From assembly GCA_019234945.1 (NCBI GenBank), contig JAFAKX010000050.1, positions 1-42,191 on the forward strand: a stretch of DNA of 42,191 bases, in the 5' to 3' direction. The stretch comes from Silvibacterium sp. (GTDB lineage: Bacteria; Acidobacteriota; Terriglobia; Terriglobales; Acidobacteriaceae). This document shows positions 16,021-24,183 of this stretch, piece after piece (within the stretch, counting starts at the first letter, position 1; the number at the start of each line of letters is the position of its first letter). Under the pieces are notes generated by a model that searched no databases, was not told where the DNA came from, and worked only from the letters and a program-made list of their open reading frames with translations. The translations under genes were made by a program, and so were the position numbers.

Positions 16021-17265
16021 CTACATCAGCCGACGCCGGACCATGTCCAGCGCGGTCTGGCTGGCATAATGCCGGATACGCTCGCGGTCGCCGCCGAACC
16101 GGCGCTCGAGCACCTCCGTCTCATCGCCATCGCTCAAGCCAAGATACACGAGGCCGACCGGCTTGTCCTCGCTGCCGCCCGAAGGACCCGCAATGCCGGT
16201 TACTCCCGCTCCGAGGGTCGTATGGCAGCGCTTGCGAATCCCCTGGGCCAGGGCCGCCGCGACTTCCCGGCTGACGGCGCCGTGCCGCTCGATCAGCTTC
16301 GGATCGACGCCCGCAAACTCCGTCTTCAGTTCGTTGCTGTACACCACAGCTCCGCCGGCAAACGACCGCGAGCTGCCACTGATTTTTGTCAGCCTCTCGG
16401 CGATCATCCCGCCTGTGCAGCTCTCCGCGACCGATAGTGTCGCGCCTCGCATCTCGAGGTAGTACAGAACGATCTGCTCGAGCGATTCGCCCTGCGATGA
16501 ATAGATGTAGTCTTCGAGCTCCTCTTCGATCTTGCCGGCAAGCGAATCCACGCGCGCCTGCGCCAGCGCCAGGTTGGGTTTTCCGCACACCAAGTTCAGC
16601 TGGATGTCGCCCAGGTGTGCCAGGATGGTTGTCTCCACGTCGGTATATTGTGTGTAGATCGGCGCTATCCGCGCGTCGGCCGCAGACTCGCCGATCAGCG
16701 CCGCCTTGAGCACCCGCGTGGCGATGAATCGCTGCGGCAGTGCCTCCCGGAGAAGCGGCATGCACCCTTCGTCGAACATTGGCTTCAGTTCCGATGGCGG
16801 GCCCGGCAACAGCATCAGCAGTTTGCGATGTTTGCCATAAACGATGTCCAGCCACTGCCCCGGAGCCGTGCCACGCGGATTCTCGATCACGACAGCACCC
16901 TCGAGCAGATCTGCCTGCTTTTCGTTGTTCCGGGTCATGGTCATGCGCCGCGCCGCCGCGCGCGTGTAGAGCTGCGCGATGAGATCCGGATTGCGCTTAA
17001 GCCCGATCCCAAGCGCCTCGGCTGCGGCCTCGCGCGTCACATCGTCCTCGGTGGGACCGAGGCCGCCCATGATGACGACGATATCGGTACGACCGATCGC
17101 GTTTTGTACCGCGTCGACCAGATGTTTCAGGCGGTCGCCCACGATCGTCTTGAACGCGACGCTCACGCCCAGCTGGTTGAGCCGCTCAGTAATGTAGAGG
17201 GAGTTTGTGTCCTGCCGCCAGGGTGTCAGCAACTCCGAGCCAATTGCGATGATCTCCGAGTTCAT
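16021..17265 (-). CDS. cinA: CinA-family protein (MoaB-like plus PncC nicotinamide-nucleotide amidohydrolase)
   Basis: The N-terminal half is a molybdopterin-binding-like domain (IIAIGSELLTPWRQDTNS, MGGLGPTEDDVT). In CinA proteins this half can act as an ADP-ribose pyrophosphatase. The C-terminal half is the amidohydrolase (SVAESCTGGMIAERLT, GVTGIAGPSGGSEDKPVG) that recycles nicotinamide mononucleotide. ATG 17265 (MNSEIIAIGSELL) is chosen rather than the ORF-track start at 17367. The extra 34 residues overlap the upstream gene and do not fit the family. It lies between the TIG/NHL gene and plsY. Confidence 0.93.
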   Translation of the reverse strand: MNSEIIAIGSELLTPWRQDTNSLYITERLNQLGVSVAFKTIVGDRLKHLVDAVQNAIGRTDIVVIMGGLGPTEDDVTREAAAEALGIGLKRNPDLIAQLYTRAAARRMTMTRNNEKQADLLEGAVVIENPRGTAPGQWLDIVYGKHRKLLMLLPGPPSELKPMFDEGCMPLLREALPQRFIATRVLKAALIGESAADARIAPIYTQYTDVETTILAHLGDIQLNLVCGKPNLALAQARVDSLAGKIEEELEDYIYSSQGESLEQIVLYYLEMRGATLSVAESCTGGMIAERLTKISGSSRSFAGGAVVYSNELKTEFAGVDPKLIERHGAVSREVAAALAQGIRKRCHTTLGAGVTGIAGPSGGSEDKPVGLVYLGLSDGDETEVLERRFGGDRERIRHYASQTALDMVRRRLM

Positions 17266-17344
17266 CGAACCCCGACAGTATCCACAGGCCAGCCGCGTTG
17301 CATTCGCCGGCCGGAAATCAGAAATGAAATTTGAGATCGGCGCA

Positions 17345-18385
17345 TCAGAAGGCGCGCCAGCCCTCAATCCCCAACGCTACATGATAAACGGCAGTGCTGG
17401 TGGCCACGAGTGCGTTCCCGCCGGGTACGAAAGTAAACCCTACGATGCCCGAGCCGGCGACGACCAGCTGTGCCTCGCCCGTCTGCGAGATGCGCACCAC
17501 CCCGCGTTTACCGCCCAGCGACGCCGCCGCATAAACGCTGCCAGCAATGTCCACAGCCAGGCCCTGCGGCCTTCCCAGACCGCGATAAAAGGCGTTTGTC
17601 GCGCCGTCGCGGTCGATGGCATACACATTGTCGAAGCTCGACGTTGTCGGCCCCGAAACATAAAGCGTTCCGTCAATTCCAAATGCGAGATGGTAGGCTG
17701 CGACGCTCGGCTCCAGTGTGGCGAAGACGAATATCTGCCGGTCGGGCGCGATCTTGAAGATCGTGCCGCTGCGGTCGCCCACATAGAGGTTGCGCTCGGT
17801 ATCGAACGCCAGCCCTGTCGCGATCCCCATGCCCTCGGCGTAAACGCTTGCCGCGCCCGCCGGGCTCACGCGGTAGACCGTGCCCTCCTGACGCGAGGAG
17901 ACGTAGACGTTTCCCTCAGGATCGGTGGCCAGGCCGCTGGCATTCATGATTCCGCTGACAAATGGCCGCATTTCGCCGTGATGTTCCACCCGGAAGACGG
18001 AAACAGGGGTCTCCTGCCCGCGCGAGCCCGAAAGCGTCAGGTAGATATTGCCCTGCCGGTCCACTGCGGGATTCGCAACCATGTGCACGCCGGTCGCGAT
18101 CTGGGCGCCAACCTTCAGCTCAACGGCATTGCTCTGGGCGCCATTGCGCAGGATTCGCAGCTTCCCGGTTTCAGCTTCCTCCGGCACCCGGAGCACCATG
18201 CGCCTGCCGCGGCTCAGCACCACCGGAGCCGCCAGATCCCCCACCATGGGTACCGGCCGTCGATACGATACCGGGCCCAGATTGGTGCCCACCACCTCCA
18301 CCTCGCCGCCCGGCAAAGCAGCATTTGGCTGAATAGACTCGATTCGGGGGGAGGGAGCTGAGTCGGATTTAAGAAGAGGCGTCAT
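17345..18385 (-). CDS. TIG (IPT) plus NHL-type beta-propeller protein
   Basis: The 346-residue protein begins with an immunoglobulin-like TIG/IPT domain (about 10-95: IESIQPNAALPGGEVEVVGT). Repeated propeller blades follow, with ASGLATDPEGNVYVSSR, ATGLAFDTERNLYVGD, PQGLAVDIAGSVYAA and similar units, about five to six in all. No signal peptide or membrane segment is seen at the listed start. Such proteins bind partners or carbohydrate, but no specific role can be read. It lies between pgpA and cinA in the minus-strand run, possibly co-transcribed. The function is unknown. Confidence 0.8.
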   Translation of the reverse strand: MTPLLKSDSAPSPRIESIQPNAALPGGEVEVVGTNLGPVSYRRPVPMVGDLAAPVVLSRGRRMVLRVPEEAETGKLRILRNGAQSNAVELKVGAQIATGVHMVANPAVDRQGNIYLTLSGSRGQETPVSVFRVEHHGEMRPFVSGIMNASGLATDPEGNVYVSSRQEGTVYRVSPAGAASVYAEGMGIATGLAFDTERNLYVGDRSGTIFKIAPDRQIFVFATLEPSVAAYHLAFGIDGTLYVSGPTTSSFDNVYAIDRDGATNAFYRGLGRPQGLAVDIAGSVYAAASLGGKRGVVRISQTGEAQLVVAGSGIVGFTFVPGGNALVATSTAVYHVALGIEGWRAF

Positions 18386-18417
18386 ACTCGCTACAAACTC
18401 ATTCTAGTCCCTGCCTG

Positions 18418-18930
18418 CTACCACCAGCGTTGAACGATGAGCCCGATGGCAAGACCGTACATCCCGGCAGCCACATCGTCCATCATGATGCCCAGGCCGC
18501 CGTGTAATTGTTCAAGCTGCCGCGCCGGCCAAGGTTTCACAATATCGAATAGACGAAACAGCGCGAAAGCAAGCACCGCGTGTCCGATCTCGACTGGGCA
18601 TGCTATCAGTGCGAACCACTGTCCGGCGACCTCGTCGATGACCACGTGTCCGGGGTCTTCGCGGCCGCTCTCGCGCTCCACAACCGAAGCCGCCGGGATG
18701 CCGATCAGCGTGACCGCAATCGCCGCTATTGCGGTTGCCACAGCCTGTCCTATTGTGCTCAGATGCGCCGCGCGTCCCGCGCCAAGCCAGAGCGCCGCGG
18801 CAGCAAGTGATGCCCACGTGCCGGGACCGGGACCGATCAGCCCGATGCCGAAAAACGTCCCAATCGTCCAGGCCCAGGCAGTCTTGATTCTGCGCTCTGT
18901 GCTCGGTGCCGAGTCAGGAGCTGTCGTCAT
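18418..18930 (-). CDS. pgpA: phosphatidylglycerophosphatase A
   Basis: The 170-residue membrane enzyme dephosphorylates phosphatidylglycerol phosphate to phosphatidylglycerol. Family motifs seen are GPGTWASL (about 34-41), DPGHVVIDEVAGQW and HGGLGIMMDDVAAG, between three to four hydrophobic helices. The first 17 bases overlap the end of yacG, suggesting coupling. With plsY and gpsA nearby, this gives a phospholipid-synthesis neighbourhood on the same strand. Confidence 0.93.
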   Translation of the reverse strand: MTTAPDSAPSTERRIKTAWAWTIGTFFGIGLIGPGPGTWASLAAAALWLGAGRAAHLSTIGQAVATAIAAIAVTLIGIPAASVVERESGREDPGHVVIDEVAGQWFALIACPVEIGHAVLAFALFRLFDIVKPWPARQLEQLHGGLGIMMDDVAAGMYGLAIGLIVQRWW

Positions 18931-19132
18931 CGTCCTTCGGCCGTCCGCCCCCGGGATTGAGTCCTTCGAGCACCTCGGGATCGAGCACCGGCGAGGAGAT
19001 GCGATACCCGCCGCTCGCCCACTTTCCCAGATCGATCAGACGGCAGCGGTCGCTGCAGAAAGGGAAGTACTCGTCATCGGCTGTGACCAGAATCCGGCAG
19101 GTCGGGCACCGCAGGGCTACCTGTTTGCTCAT
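18914..19132 (-). CDS. yacG: DNA gyrase inhibitor YacG-like zinc ribbon
   Basis: This small protein of 72 residues has a zinc-binding CPTC (9-12) followed by FCSDRCRLIDLGKW, the family signature. The C-terminal tail is acidic (KDDDDSS). In E. coli, YacG binds GyrB and blocks DNA binding. It starts 2 bases after the rimO stop and overlaps pgpA, so rimO-yacG-pgpA forms a compact unit. Confidence 0.92.
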   Translation of the reverse strand: MSKQVALRCPTCRILVTADDEYFPFCSDRCRLIDLGKWASGGYRISSPVLDPEVLEGLNPGGGRPKDDDDSS

Positions 19133-19134
19133 GG

Positions 19135-20664
19135 TTACTCTCCGCTTGCTGCGATTACGCGCGCGACCACGTCGTAGTCATGCGCCTCGGTAATCTCGCA
19201 GCGATAGAACCGGCCCACATGCAGCTCTTCGAACGAGCCGAAATCGTTAATGTACACCTTGCCGTCGATCTCAGGCGCGTGGAACTCCGAACGGCCCTCC
19301 CATAGCAGCGGAGTCTCCTCCGACTCGCCCTCGACCAGCACATCGAGCTCGTGCCCAATCCAGGCTTCTTTTGCCTTCCCGCTAATCCGCTGCTGGATCT
19401 TCATCAGCTCGCGTTTGCGCCGCTCAATCGTGCGCGCCGGAACCTTTTCGTCCAGCCCGAACGCCCGCGAGCCCTCCTCGTCCGAGTAGCCGAAGACCCC
19501 CAGCCAGTCGAACTTGGCCGCCCGCACAAAATCGCAGAGCGCCTCGAAGTCTTCCTCCGTCTCGCCGGGAAATCCCACGATGAACGACGTCCGCAGCGCG
19601 ATACCAGGCACCGCCGCCCGCACCTTCTCGAGGGTCTTCAGGAAAATCTCGGCATTGGCCCCGCGCTTCATCGCCTTCAGTACCGGCCCCGCTGCATGCT
19701 GTAGCGGCACGTCGAGATACCTGCAGATATTCGGATGCTTTGCCATCGTCTCAAGCAGCCGGCCCGTAATCTTGTTCGGATACGCATAGAGGAATCGCAG
19801 CCACTTTAGATCCGGAATCGCCGCCAGCCTGTCCAGCAGCTGCGCCAGCCCATCCTTCAGGCCGAGGTCTTCGCCGTAGCAGGTCGTGTCCTGCCCGATC
19901 AGCGTGATCTCCCGCACGCCCTGCGCCACCAGGCTCTCCGCCTCCGCGATCACCGACTCGAAGCGCCGCGACCGGAACTTGCCGCGCAGGTTCGGAATGA
20001 CGCAGAAGCTGCATGGATGGTCGCAGCCCTCGGCAATCTTGATGTACGCCGAAGCTCTCTTCGTCGCCAGCAGCCGCGGCGTGGTGTGGTCGTAGAGATA
20101 CTGCGGCAAGTGCGCATCCGCCCCATCCCACGCGTTGCGCGAGAACCGCCCCTGCGATTCGCGGAGAGTACCCTCGGGCCGCGCAGCTTGGGTGCTGGTC
20201 AGAATCGTGAACGGCGACGGCTCCTGAATCACAGGCCGCGGAGCATCCAGCCCCGCCGCTGCCAGGATTTGCTCCAGTTCTCCCGTTCCGACAACGGCGT
20301 CTACCTCGGGAATATTCTTTCGAATCTCGTCGCGGTAGCGCTCGACCAGGCAACCGGCGACAATCAGCCGCCGAGCCCGGCCTGAGGTCTTTTGCTGCGC
20401 CATCTCGAGGATCGTATCGACGGACTCCTGCTTGGCGGCATCTATAAACGAGCAGGTATTGACGACGAGAATCTCCGCCGCCTCGACATCGGAAGTCATC
20501 TCAGCGCCTGCACGGTCGAGCAGCCCCATCATCACCTCGCTGTCGACGAGGTTTTTCGGACACCCCAGCGATACAAACCCGACCTTGGGGCGTGCGGTGC
20601 TGTTATCTGTATTTTGGGAATCGACGGAATTCGTAGTGCTCTCGTCGAGAAGGGTTTCACTCAC
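19135..20664 (-). CDS. rimO: ribosomal protein S12 methylthiotransferase RimO
   Basis: This radical-SAM enzyme methylthiolates an aspartate of ribosomal protein S12. The N-terminal MTTase domain starts after a disordered 26-residue leader (KVGFVSLGCPKNLVDSE). The radical-SAM cluster motif is CDHPCSFC with VIPNLRG. A C-terminal TRAM domain (VLVEGESEETPLLWEGRSEF) binds substrate. At 509 residues it is longer than E. coli RimO (441). An extra segment of roughly 50 residues sits between the MTTase domain and the radical-SAM domain, and the N-terminal leader is also added. It heads the rimO-yacG-pgpA group on the minus strand. Confidence 0.95.
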   Translation of the reverse strand: MSETLLDESTTNSVDSQNTDNSTARPKVGFVSLGCPKNLVDSEVMMGLLDRAGAEMTSDVEAAEILVVNTCSFIDAAKQESVDTILEMAQQKTSGRARRLIVAGCLVERYRDEIRKNIPEVDAVVGTGELEQILAAAGLDAPRPVIQEPSPFTILTSTQAARPEGTLRESQGRFSRNAWDGADAHLPQYLYDHTTPRLLATKRASAYIKIAEGCDHPCSFCVIPNLRGKFRSRRFESVIAEAESLVAQGVREITLIGQDTTCYGEDLGLKDGLAQLLDRLAAIPDLKWLRFLYAYPNKITGRLLETMAKHPNICRYLDVPLQHAAGPVLKAMKRGANAEIFLKTLEKVRAAVPGIALRTSFIVGFPGETEEDFEALCDFVRAAKFDWLGVFGYSDEEGSRAFGLDEKVPARTIERRKRELMKIQQRISGKAKEAWIGHELDVLVEGESEETPLLWEGRSEFHAPEIDGKVYINDFGSFEELHVGRFYRCEITEAHDYDVVARVIAASGE

Positions 20665-20714
20665 ACCTGATATTTTACCGGAGAAGCCAAGGCTATCCCG
20701 GCCGATTCAGAGCC

Positions 20715-21230
20715 TTAATCGAGCAGCCTCTCGATCTCGGAAATAGAGAAGTGAATCCTTTCCCCGGGCGCTCCGAAGGTCGAGGACGGATTGAGTTGGC
20801 CATTTTCAAACCGCCAGGACCTGGGACCCTTCGGATCGATAACCCAGATCTGCGGAATCCCCATGGCAGAGTAATCGTTCAGCTTCCGCATCATGCGCGT
20901 CATCGTGTCTTCTGGCGAGAGCACCTCGAATACCGCAATTGGAGGTTGAGTGATGATCTGCTCGATGGGCCGATCGCGGTCAAGCACCGTTACGTCGGGC
21001 ACGCGATACCGTGTGGGAGCGACTTGGACCCGCAACGACGGCAGTTCCCGAATATTCCACTCATGCGCATGCTGAGCGAAACAATACAAGATGGCCGCTT
21101 GCCACGCGGAATGATCGAGTTCGGCGGGTGGGCGCTCTTCAATCTTTCCATCTACGTATTCCGCGTCGGGCTCGTAGGAAGAGTGGAGATATAACTCGAC
21201 TGGAATGAATGTATGCGCCGGAGTTGCCAT
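20715..21230 (-). CDS. Uma2-family endonuclease-fold protein (DUF820)
   Basis: The 171-residue protein has the Uma2/DUF820 pattern: YVDGKIEERPP, RVPDVTVLDR and AVFEVLSPEDTMTRMMRK, ending in YSAMGIPQIWVIDPKG. The acidic residues in VPDV and FEVLS fit the PD-(D/E)XK nuclease fold. Substrate and biological role are not known for the family, which is abundant in cyanobacteria and Acidobacteria. It has a strong ribosome site (AGGAGG region) before ATG 21230 and is divergent from the SRP RNA. Confidence 0.85.
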   Translation of the reverse strand: MATPAHTFIPVELYLHSSYEPDAEYVDGKIEERPPAELDHSAWQAAILYCFAQHAHEWNIRELPSLRVQVAPTRYRVPDVTVLDRDRPIEQIITQPPIAVFEVLSPEDTMTRMMRKLNDYSAMGIPQIWVIDPKGPRSWRFENGQLNPSSTFGAPGERIHFSISEIERLLD

Positions 21231-21252
21231 CCTCTCGCCTCCTGCTCGAGTC

Positions 21253-21276
21253 TAGCACCGCGCCGGGTGCTATCAT
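21253..21276 (+). promoter_or_regulatory. promoter-region dyad upstream of the SRP RNA
   Basis: TAGCACC (21253-21259) and GGTGCTA (21266-21272) form a perfect 7-base inverted repeat. It partly overlaps TATCAT (21271-21276), a plausible -10 box 7 bases before the RNA start. The dyad lies between two divergent units and could be an operator. I see no convincing -35 box. Confidence 0.35.
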
Positions 21277-21283
21277 TACTCAT

Positions 21284-21380
21284 GTGCCGGGTCCTACGCG
21301 GCGCAATCCCGCCAACCCCGCCAGGTCCGGAAGGAAGCAACGGTAACGGGCTAGTGCGAGCGCAGTAGGTTGCCCGGTAC
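21284..21380 (+). ncRNA. ffs: small bacterial signal recognition particle RNA (4.5S-type)
   Basis: The apical loop signature CCAGGTCCGGAAGGAAGCA is present near the centre. The ends pair: GTGCCGGG at 21284 with CCCGGTAC at 21373-21380, with one G-U, then further pairing inward (CCTACGC with GCGCAGTAGG). Length about 97 nt fits the Alu-less bacterial SRP RNA. It binds Ffh and works with FtsY (12.2-13.2 kb) in co-translational membrane targeting. Ends are inferred from the pairing and may be off by a few bases. Confidence 0.93.
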
Positions 21381-21481
21381 ATAAAGATTCGCCAGCCAGG
21401 GCCAATTACAAAACCCTTACACTCCCTTCGATAGACAGCCCTTCACGCCTCAGCGACAATAACTCTTTTGAACTCATTTCA

Positions 21482-22513
21482 GTGGAGAGCTTCTTGAGTC
21501 TTGCCGTGCGTCAGCCCGTCTCACGACGCGCTAAAATCAGCGCCCTTGGAACCTACGTTCCGCCCCGTCTGCTCACCAACCAAGACCTGGAAAGGATGGT
21601 CGACACCTCCGACGAGTGGATTTACAGCCGCGTCGGCATCCGCGAGCGTCACCTGGTCGAACCGGGGATGGCCACCAGCGACATGGCCGTCGAAGCGGCG
21701 AAGCGCTGCCTCGCTGAGCGGGGAGTTGCGCCCTCCGAGGTCGAGGCCATCATCGTCGCGACCGTCACGCCCGACATGCTCTTCCCTGCAACGGCCTGCC
21801 TCGTCCAGGACAGGCTCGGGGCAAAGGGCGCTTGGGGATTCGACCTCTCCGCCGCCTGCTCCGGCTTTGTTTATGGACTTCAGATGGGTGCCAAGCTGGT
21901 GGAGAGTGGAGCTCACTCGAAGGTTCTGGTCATTGGTGCCGATACCATGTCCTCGATTATCGACTACACCGACCGCTCTACCTGCGTTCTCTTCGGAGAC
22001 GGCGCTGGCGCAGTGCTCATTGAGCCGGCCGCAGAAGGCGAGATCGGCATGATCGACTTCGTCCACGAGATCGACGGCTCCGGGGGCGGGGCGCTCAAGA
22101 TGCCCGGCGGTGGCAGCCTCCACCCCTCCACTGTCGAGACCGTAACTAAGAAAATGCACTACGTCCATCAGGATGGCCAGACTGTCTACAAGTTCGCGGT
22201 ACGGAAGATGGTCGAAGCCTCGGAGAAGGTCCTGAGCCGCAGCGGCATCGGAATCGACGAAGTTGCCTGCTTCATTCCGCACCAGGCCAACAAGCGCATC
22301 ATCACTTCGAGCGCCGAACGCATGGGATTGCCGATCGAGCGGGTCGTCATTAACATCGACCGCTACGGAAACACCACGGCCGGCACCATTCCTCTCGCGA
22401 TGGACACCGCCCGCCAGGAAAACCGTCTGCACAAGGGCGACCTGGTGCTCATAGCGAGTGTCGGTGCCGGATTCACTGTTGGGGCCTCACTGCTGCGCTG
22501 GGAGATCGACTGA
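21482..22513 (+). CDS. fabH: beta-ketoacyl-ACP synthase III
   Basis: The enzyme starts fatty-acid synthesis by condensing acetyl-CoA with malonyl-ACP. The catalytic triad is visible: cysteine in DLSAACSGFVYG (C126), histidine in CFIPHQANKR and asparagine in YGNTTAGT. Length (343) is normal, apart from about 16 extra N-terminal residues before the core ISALGTYVPP. The GTG 21482 start of the track is possible, but TTG 21494, 4 bases after GGAGAG, may be the true start. It follows the SRP RNA by about 100 bases and converges on the DedA-like gene with a one-base gap. Confidence 0.94.
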   Translation: MESFLSLAVRQPVSRRAKISALGTYVPPRLLTNQDLERMVDTSDEWIYSRVGIRERHLVEPGMATSDMAVEAAKRCLAERGVAPSEVEAIIVATVTPDMLFPATACLVQDRLGAKGAWGFDLSAACSGFVYGLQMGAKLVESGAHSKVLVIGADTMSSIIDYTDRSTCVLFGDGAGAVLIEPAAEGEIGMIDFVHEIDGSGGGALKMPGGGSLHPSTVETVTKKMHYVHQDGQTVYKFAVRKMVEASEKVLSRSGIGIDEVACFIPHQANKRIITSSAERMGLPIERVVINIDRYGNTTAGTIPLAMDTARQENRLHKGDLVLIASVGAGFTVGASLLRWEID

Positions 22514-22514
22514 T

Positions 22515-23183
22515 TCAGGCGGCATGGGCCCGCTTACTCGAGGCAAACCGCCGTTTGTCGCGTCTGTACTTCCAGAAGCCAAAAATTGCCGCAGCAACGA
22601 CGAGTCCGAGTAAGCTCCAGATAATGACATCGGACCATCCCGACAGGTACTGCGCCCACGCACGGATGACTTGCCGACCATAGACCGCACTTAGCCATGC
22701 TTCCAGCGCGTAACGTGCACCCCGGGCAATGAAAAACGACACGAGAAACGACCTGAGGCTCAGTCCCAGTGCTCCCGCCGAAAGCAGGAACGGCAACAGC
22801 GGAATGGGAGGCGGCAGGACAGCCGCTATGCTCACAGTCAGGACGCCGTTTCGCTTCATCCAGCGCGTAATCGACTTCAGGTAGCGCTTGGGCACGTGGC
22901 GCTGCAGCATGGTCTCGCCGCCCTTTTTCCCAGCGCCCCAGGTTAGATAGGCACCAAGCATGCTGCCGGAGATCGCCGCTCCCGCCAGAAGCCACGGATT
23001 CCCCTGGTTCGCTACAAGCAGCAGGATCAGCAGGTCGGTGCTCCCCGGCACGGGCAGCAGGATGATGGACGCATCCAGGAGAGAGACCCCGAAGACACCC
23101 AGCGCACCTAGATGAAGCAGCCAGGTCAGATGCTTATAGGCGGCGTGCGATGGGGCAAAGATCACGCACACTTGGACGCCCAT
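22515..23183 (-). CDS. DedA/YqaA-family (SNARE-associated) membrane protein
   Basis: The protein of about 222 residues has at least four hydrophobic segments and DedA-like motifs (LLPVPGSTDLLILLLV, GSMLGAYLTWGAGKKGG). It ends with a basic tail (KYRRDKRRFASSKR). DedA proteins move undecaprenyl phosphate or related lipids across the inner membrane; this branch is less certain. The ORF track starts at 23594, but the first 137 residues are a shadow of mqnA in another frame. ATG 23183 has GAAGG 5 bases upstream and gives a sound membrane protein. It lies 31 bases after mqnA, so they probably share a transcript. Confidence 0.8.
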   Translation of the reverse strand: MGVQVCVIFAPSHAAYKHLTWLLHLGALGVFGVSLLDASIILLPVPGSTDLLILLLVANQGNPWLLAGAAISGSMLGAYLTWGAGKKGGETMLQRHVPKRYLKSITRWMKRNGVLTVSIAAVLPPPIPLLPFLLSAGALGLSLRSFLVSFFIARGARYALEAWLSAVYGRQVIRAWAQYLSGWSDVIIWSLLGLVVAAAIFGFWKYRRDKRRFASSKRAHAA

Positions 23184-23214
23184 GAAGGCCTTCAAGTCGC
23201 CTGAAGGCCCCGAT

Positions 23215-24084
23215 TTATAGGAAATCCAGTGACGGCGCCTCTGCCAATGCCCCGCACTCGACCGCGTAGCGATAGAAGAGCGCGAGACCGTCCAGACACA
23301 CATCATCGAGAAAGTAGTGGATGTTATCGAAGAGATAGGTCTTGATCGTCGCAGCAGGCACCGCGATGCGTGTCGACCACTCCGCGACGATCTCATCGAG
23401 ATGGTCGAGGCCGCCATCACGGGACCGTTCGAAGTCCTCGACAATCTGTGCCGGACACAGACCGGTGCGGTCAAGAGCTTCTTTGCGCACGGCCCAGAAG
23501 GCCGAGACCCAGGCAGTTTTCGTCCACGCACGCCACTCGTGTGCCAGGTCCAGATACAGGAGCTGCTCCCCCGTACGCTGTTCCCGCGATTCACGGTCCT
23601 CCAGCGCGAGCAAGGCGGGATCGCCGATCAGCAGCGCCGCGTCAGCCACGCGTAGCATTGCATCGAGATCAGCCGTGTGAGGAAGGAACGCGGGATCGTT
23701 GTTCCACAGTTTGCGAAACAGAATTCGAGTGTAAGTTGCCGAGGTGATCGAAGCAGTATCCAAGGCAACCCGCTTCACCTCGCGAACCCCGCCCGGGTTA
23801 CGCACCGCGAGAAGGATGGAGCGGACTTCATCAAGCGAGGCGATTGCACAGCGCGGGACAACAGCGGCATTGGTCAGCGAGGGATAAGCTGCGACCGGCA
23901 CGAGACCGATGTCTGCCGTGCCCGTGCGCAAATGCCGCGCACACTCAGCGGGCGTTGAAGAAATGATTGAGTAACGCCGCGCCAGGTCGCTCGCGCGAGG
24001 TTCGTGTTCAAAGTCCCACATCAAGGGCGCTGGATTCAGAAAATCAATGGCAGCAATGACCAGTCGTTGCGAAGAAAGCGTCAC
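23215..24084 (-). CDS. mqnA: chorismate dehydratase MqnA (futalosine pathway)
   Basis: The 289-residue periplasmic-binding-protein-like enzyme dehydrates chorismate to 3-enolpyruvyl-benzoate, the first dedicated step of menaquinone synthesis by the futalosine route. Family features are RTGTADIGLVPVAAYP, ALDTASITSATYTRIL, ALLIGDPALL and YLDLAHEWRAWTK. It starts at GTG 24084. Its presence implies menaquinone as a respiratory quinone. Other mqn genes are not in the window. Confidence 0.92.
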   Translation of the reverse strand: MTLSSQRLVIAAIDFLNPAPLMWDFEHEPRASDLARRYSIISSTPAECARHLRTGTADIGLVPVAAYPSLTNAAVVPRCAIASLDEVRSILLAVRNPGGVREVKRVALDTASITSATYTRILFRKLWNNDPAFLPHTADLDAMLRVADAALLIGDPALLALEDRESREQRTGEQLLYLDLAHEWRAWTKTAWVSAFWAVRKEALDRTGLCPAQIVEDFERSRDGGLDHLDEIVAEWSTRIAVPAATIKTYLFDNIHYFLDDVCLDGLALFYRYAVECGALAEAPSLDFL

Positions 24085-24183
24085 CAGCTAGTGTAGCAAT
24101 CATGTCTTTCGTAACGTGAACCACGGGCCCTTTGCCTTGACTTAACTCCGGTGCCTCGCTAACCTCCGAGCAACCACTCCACT

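Noticed and set aside
17207-18361. 384-residue plus-strand ORF opposite the TIG/NHL gene
   Set aside because: Shadow; histidine- and arginine-rich composition, no domain.
22515-23594. Long form of the DedA-like ORF (359 residues)
   Set aside because: The first 137 residues are the antiparallel-frame shadow of mqnA; ATG 23183 has a ribosome site and gives a normal protein.
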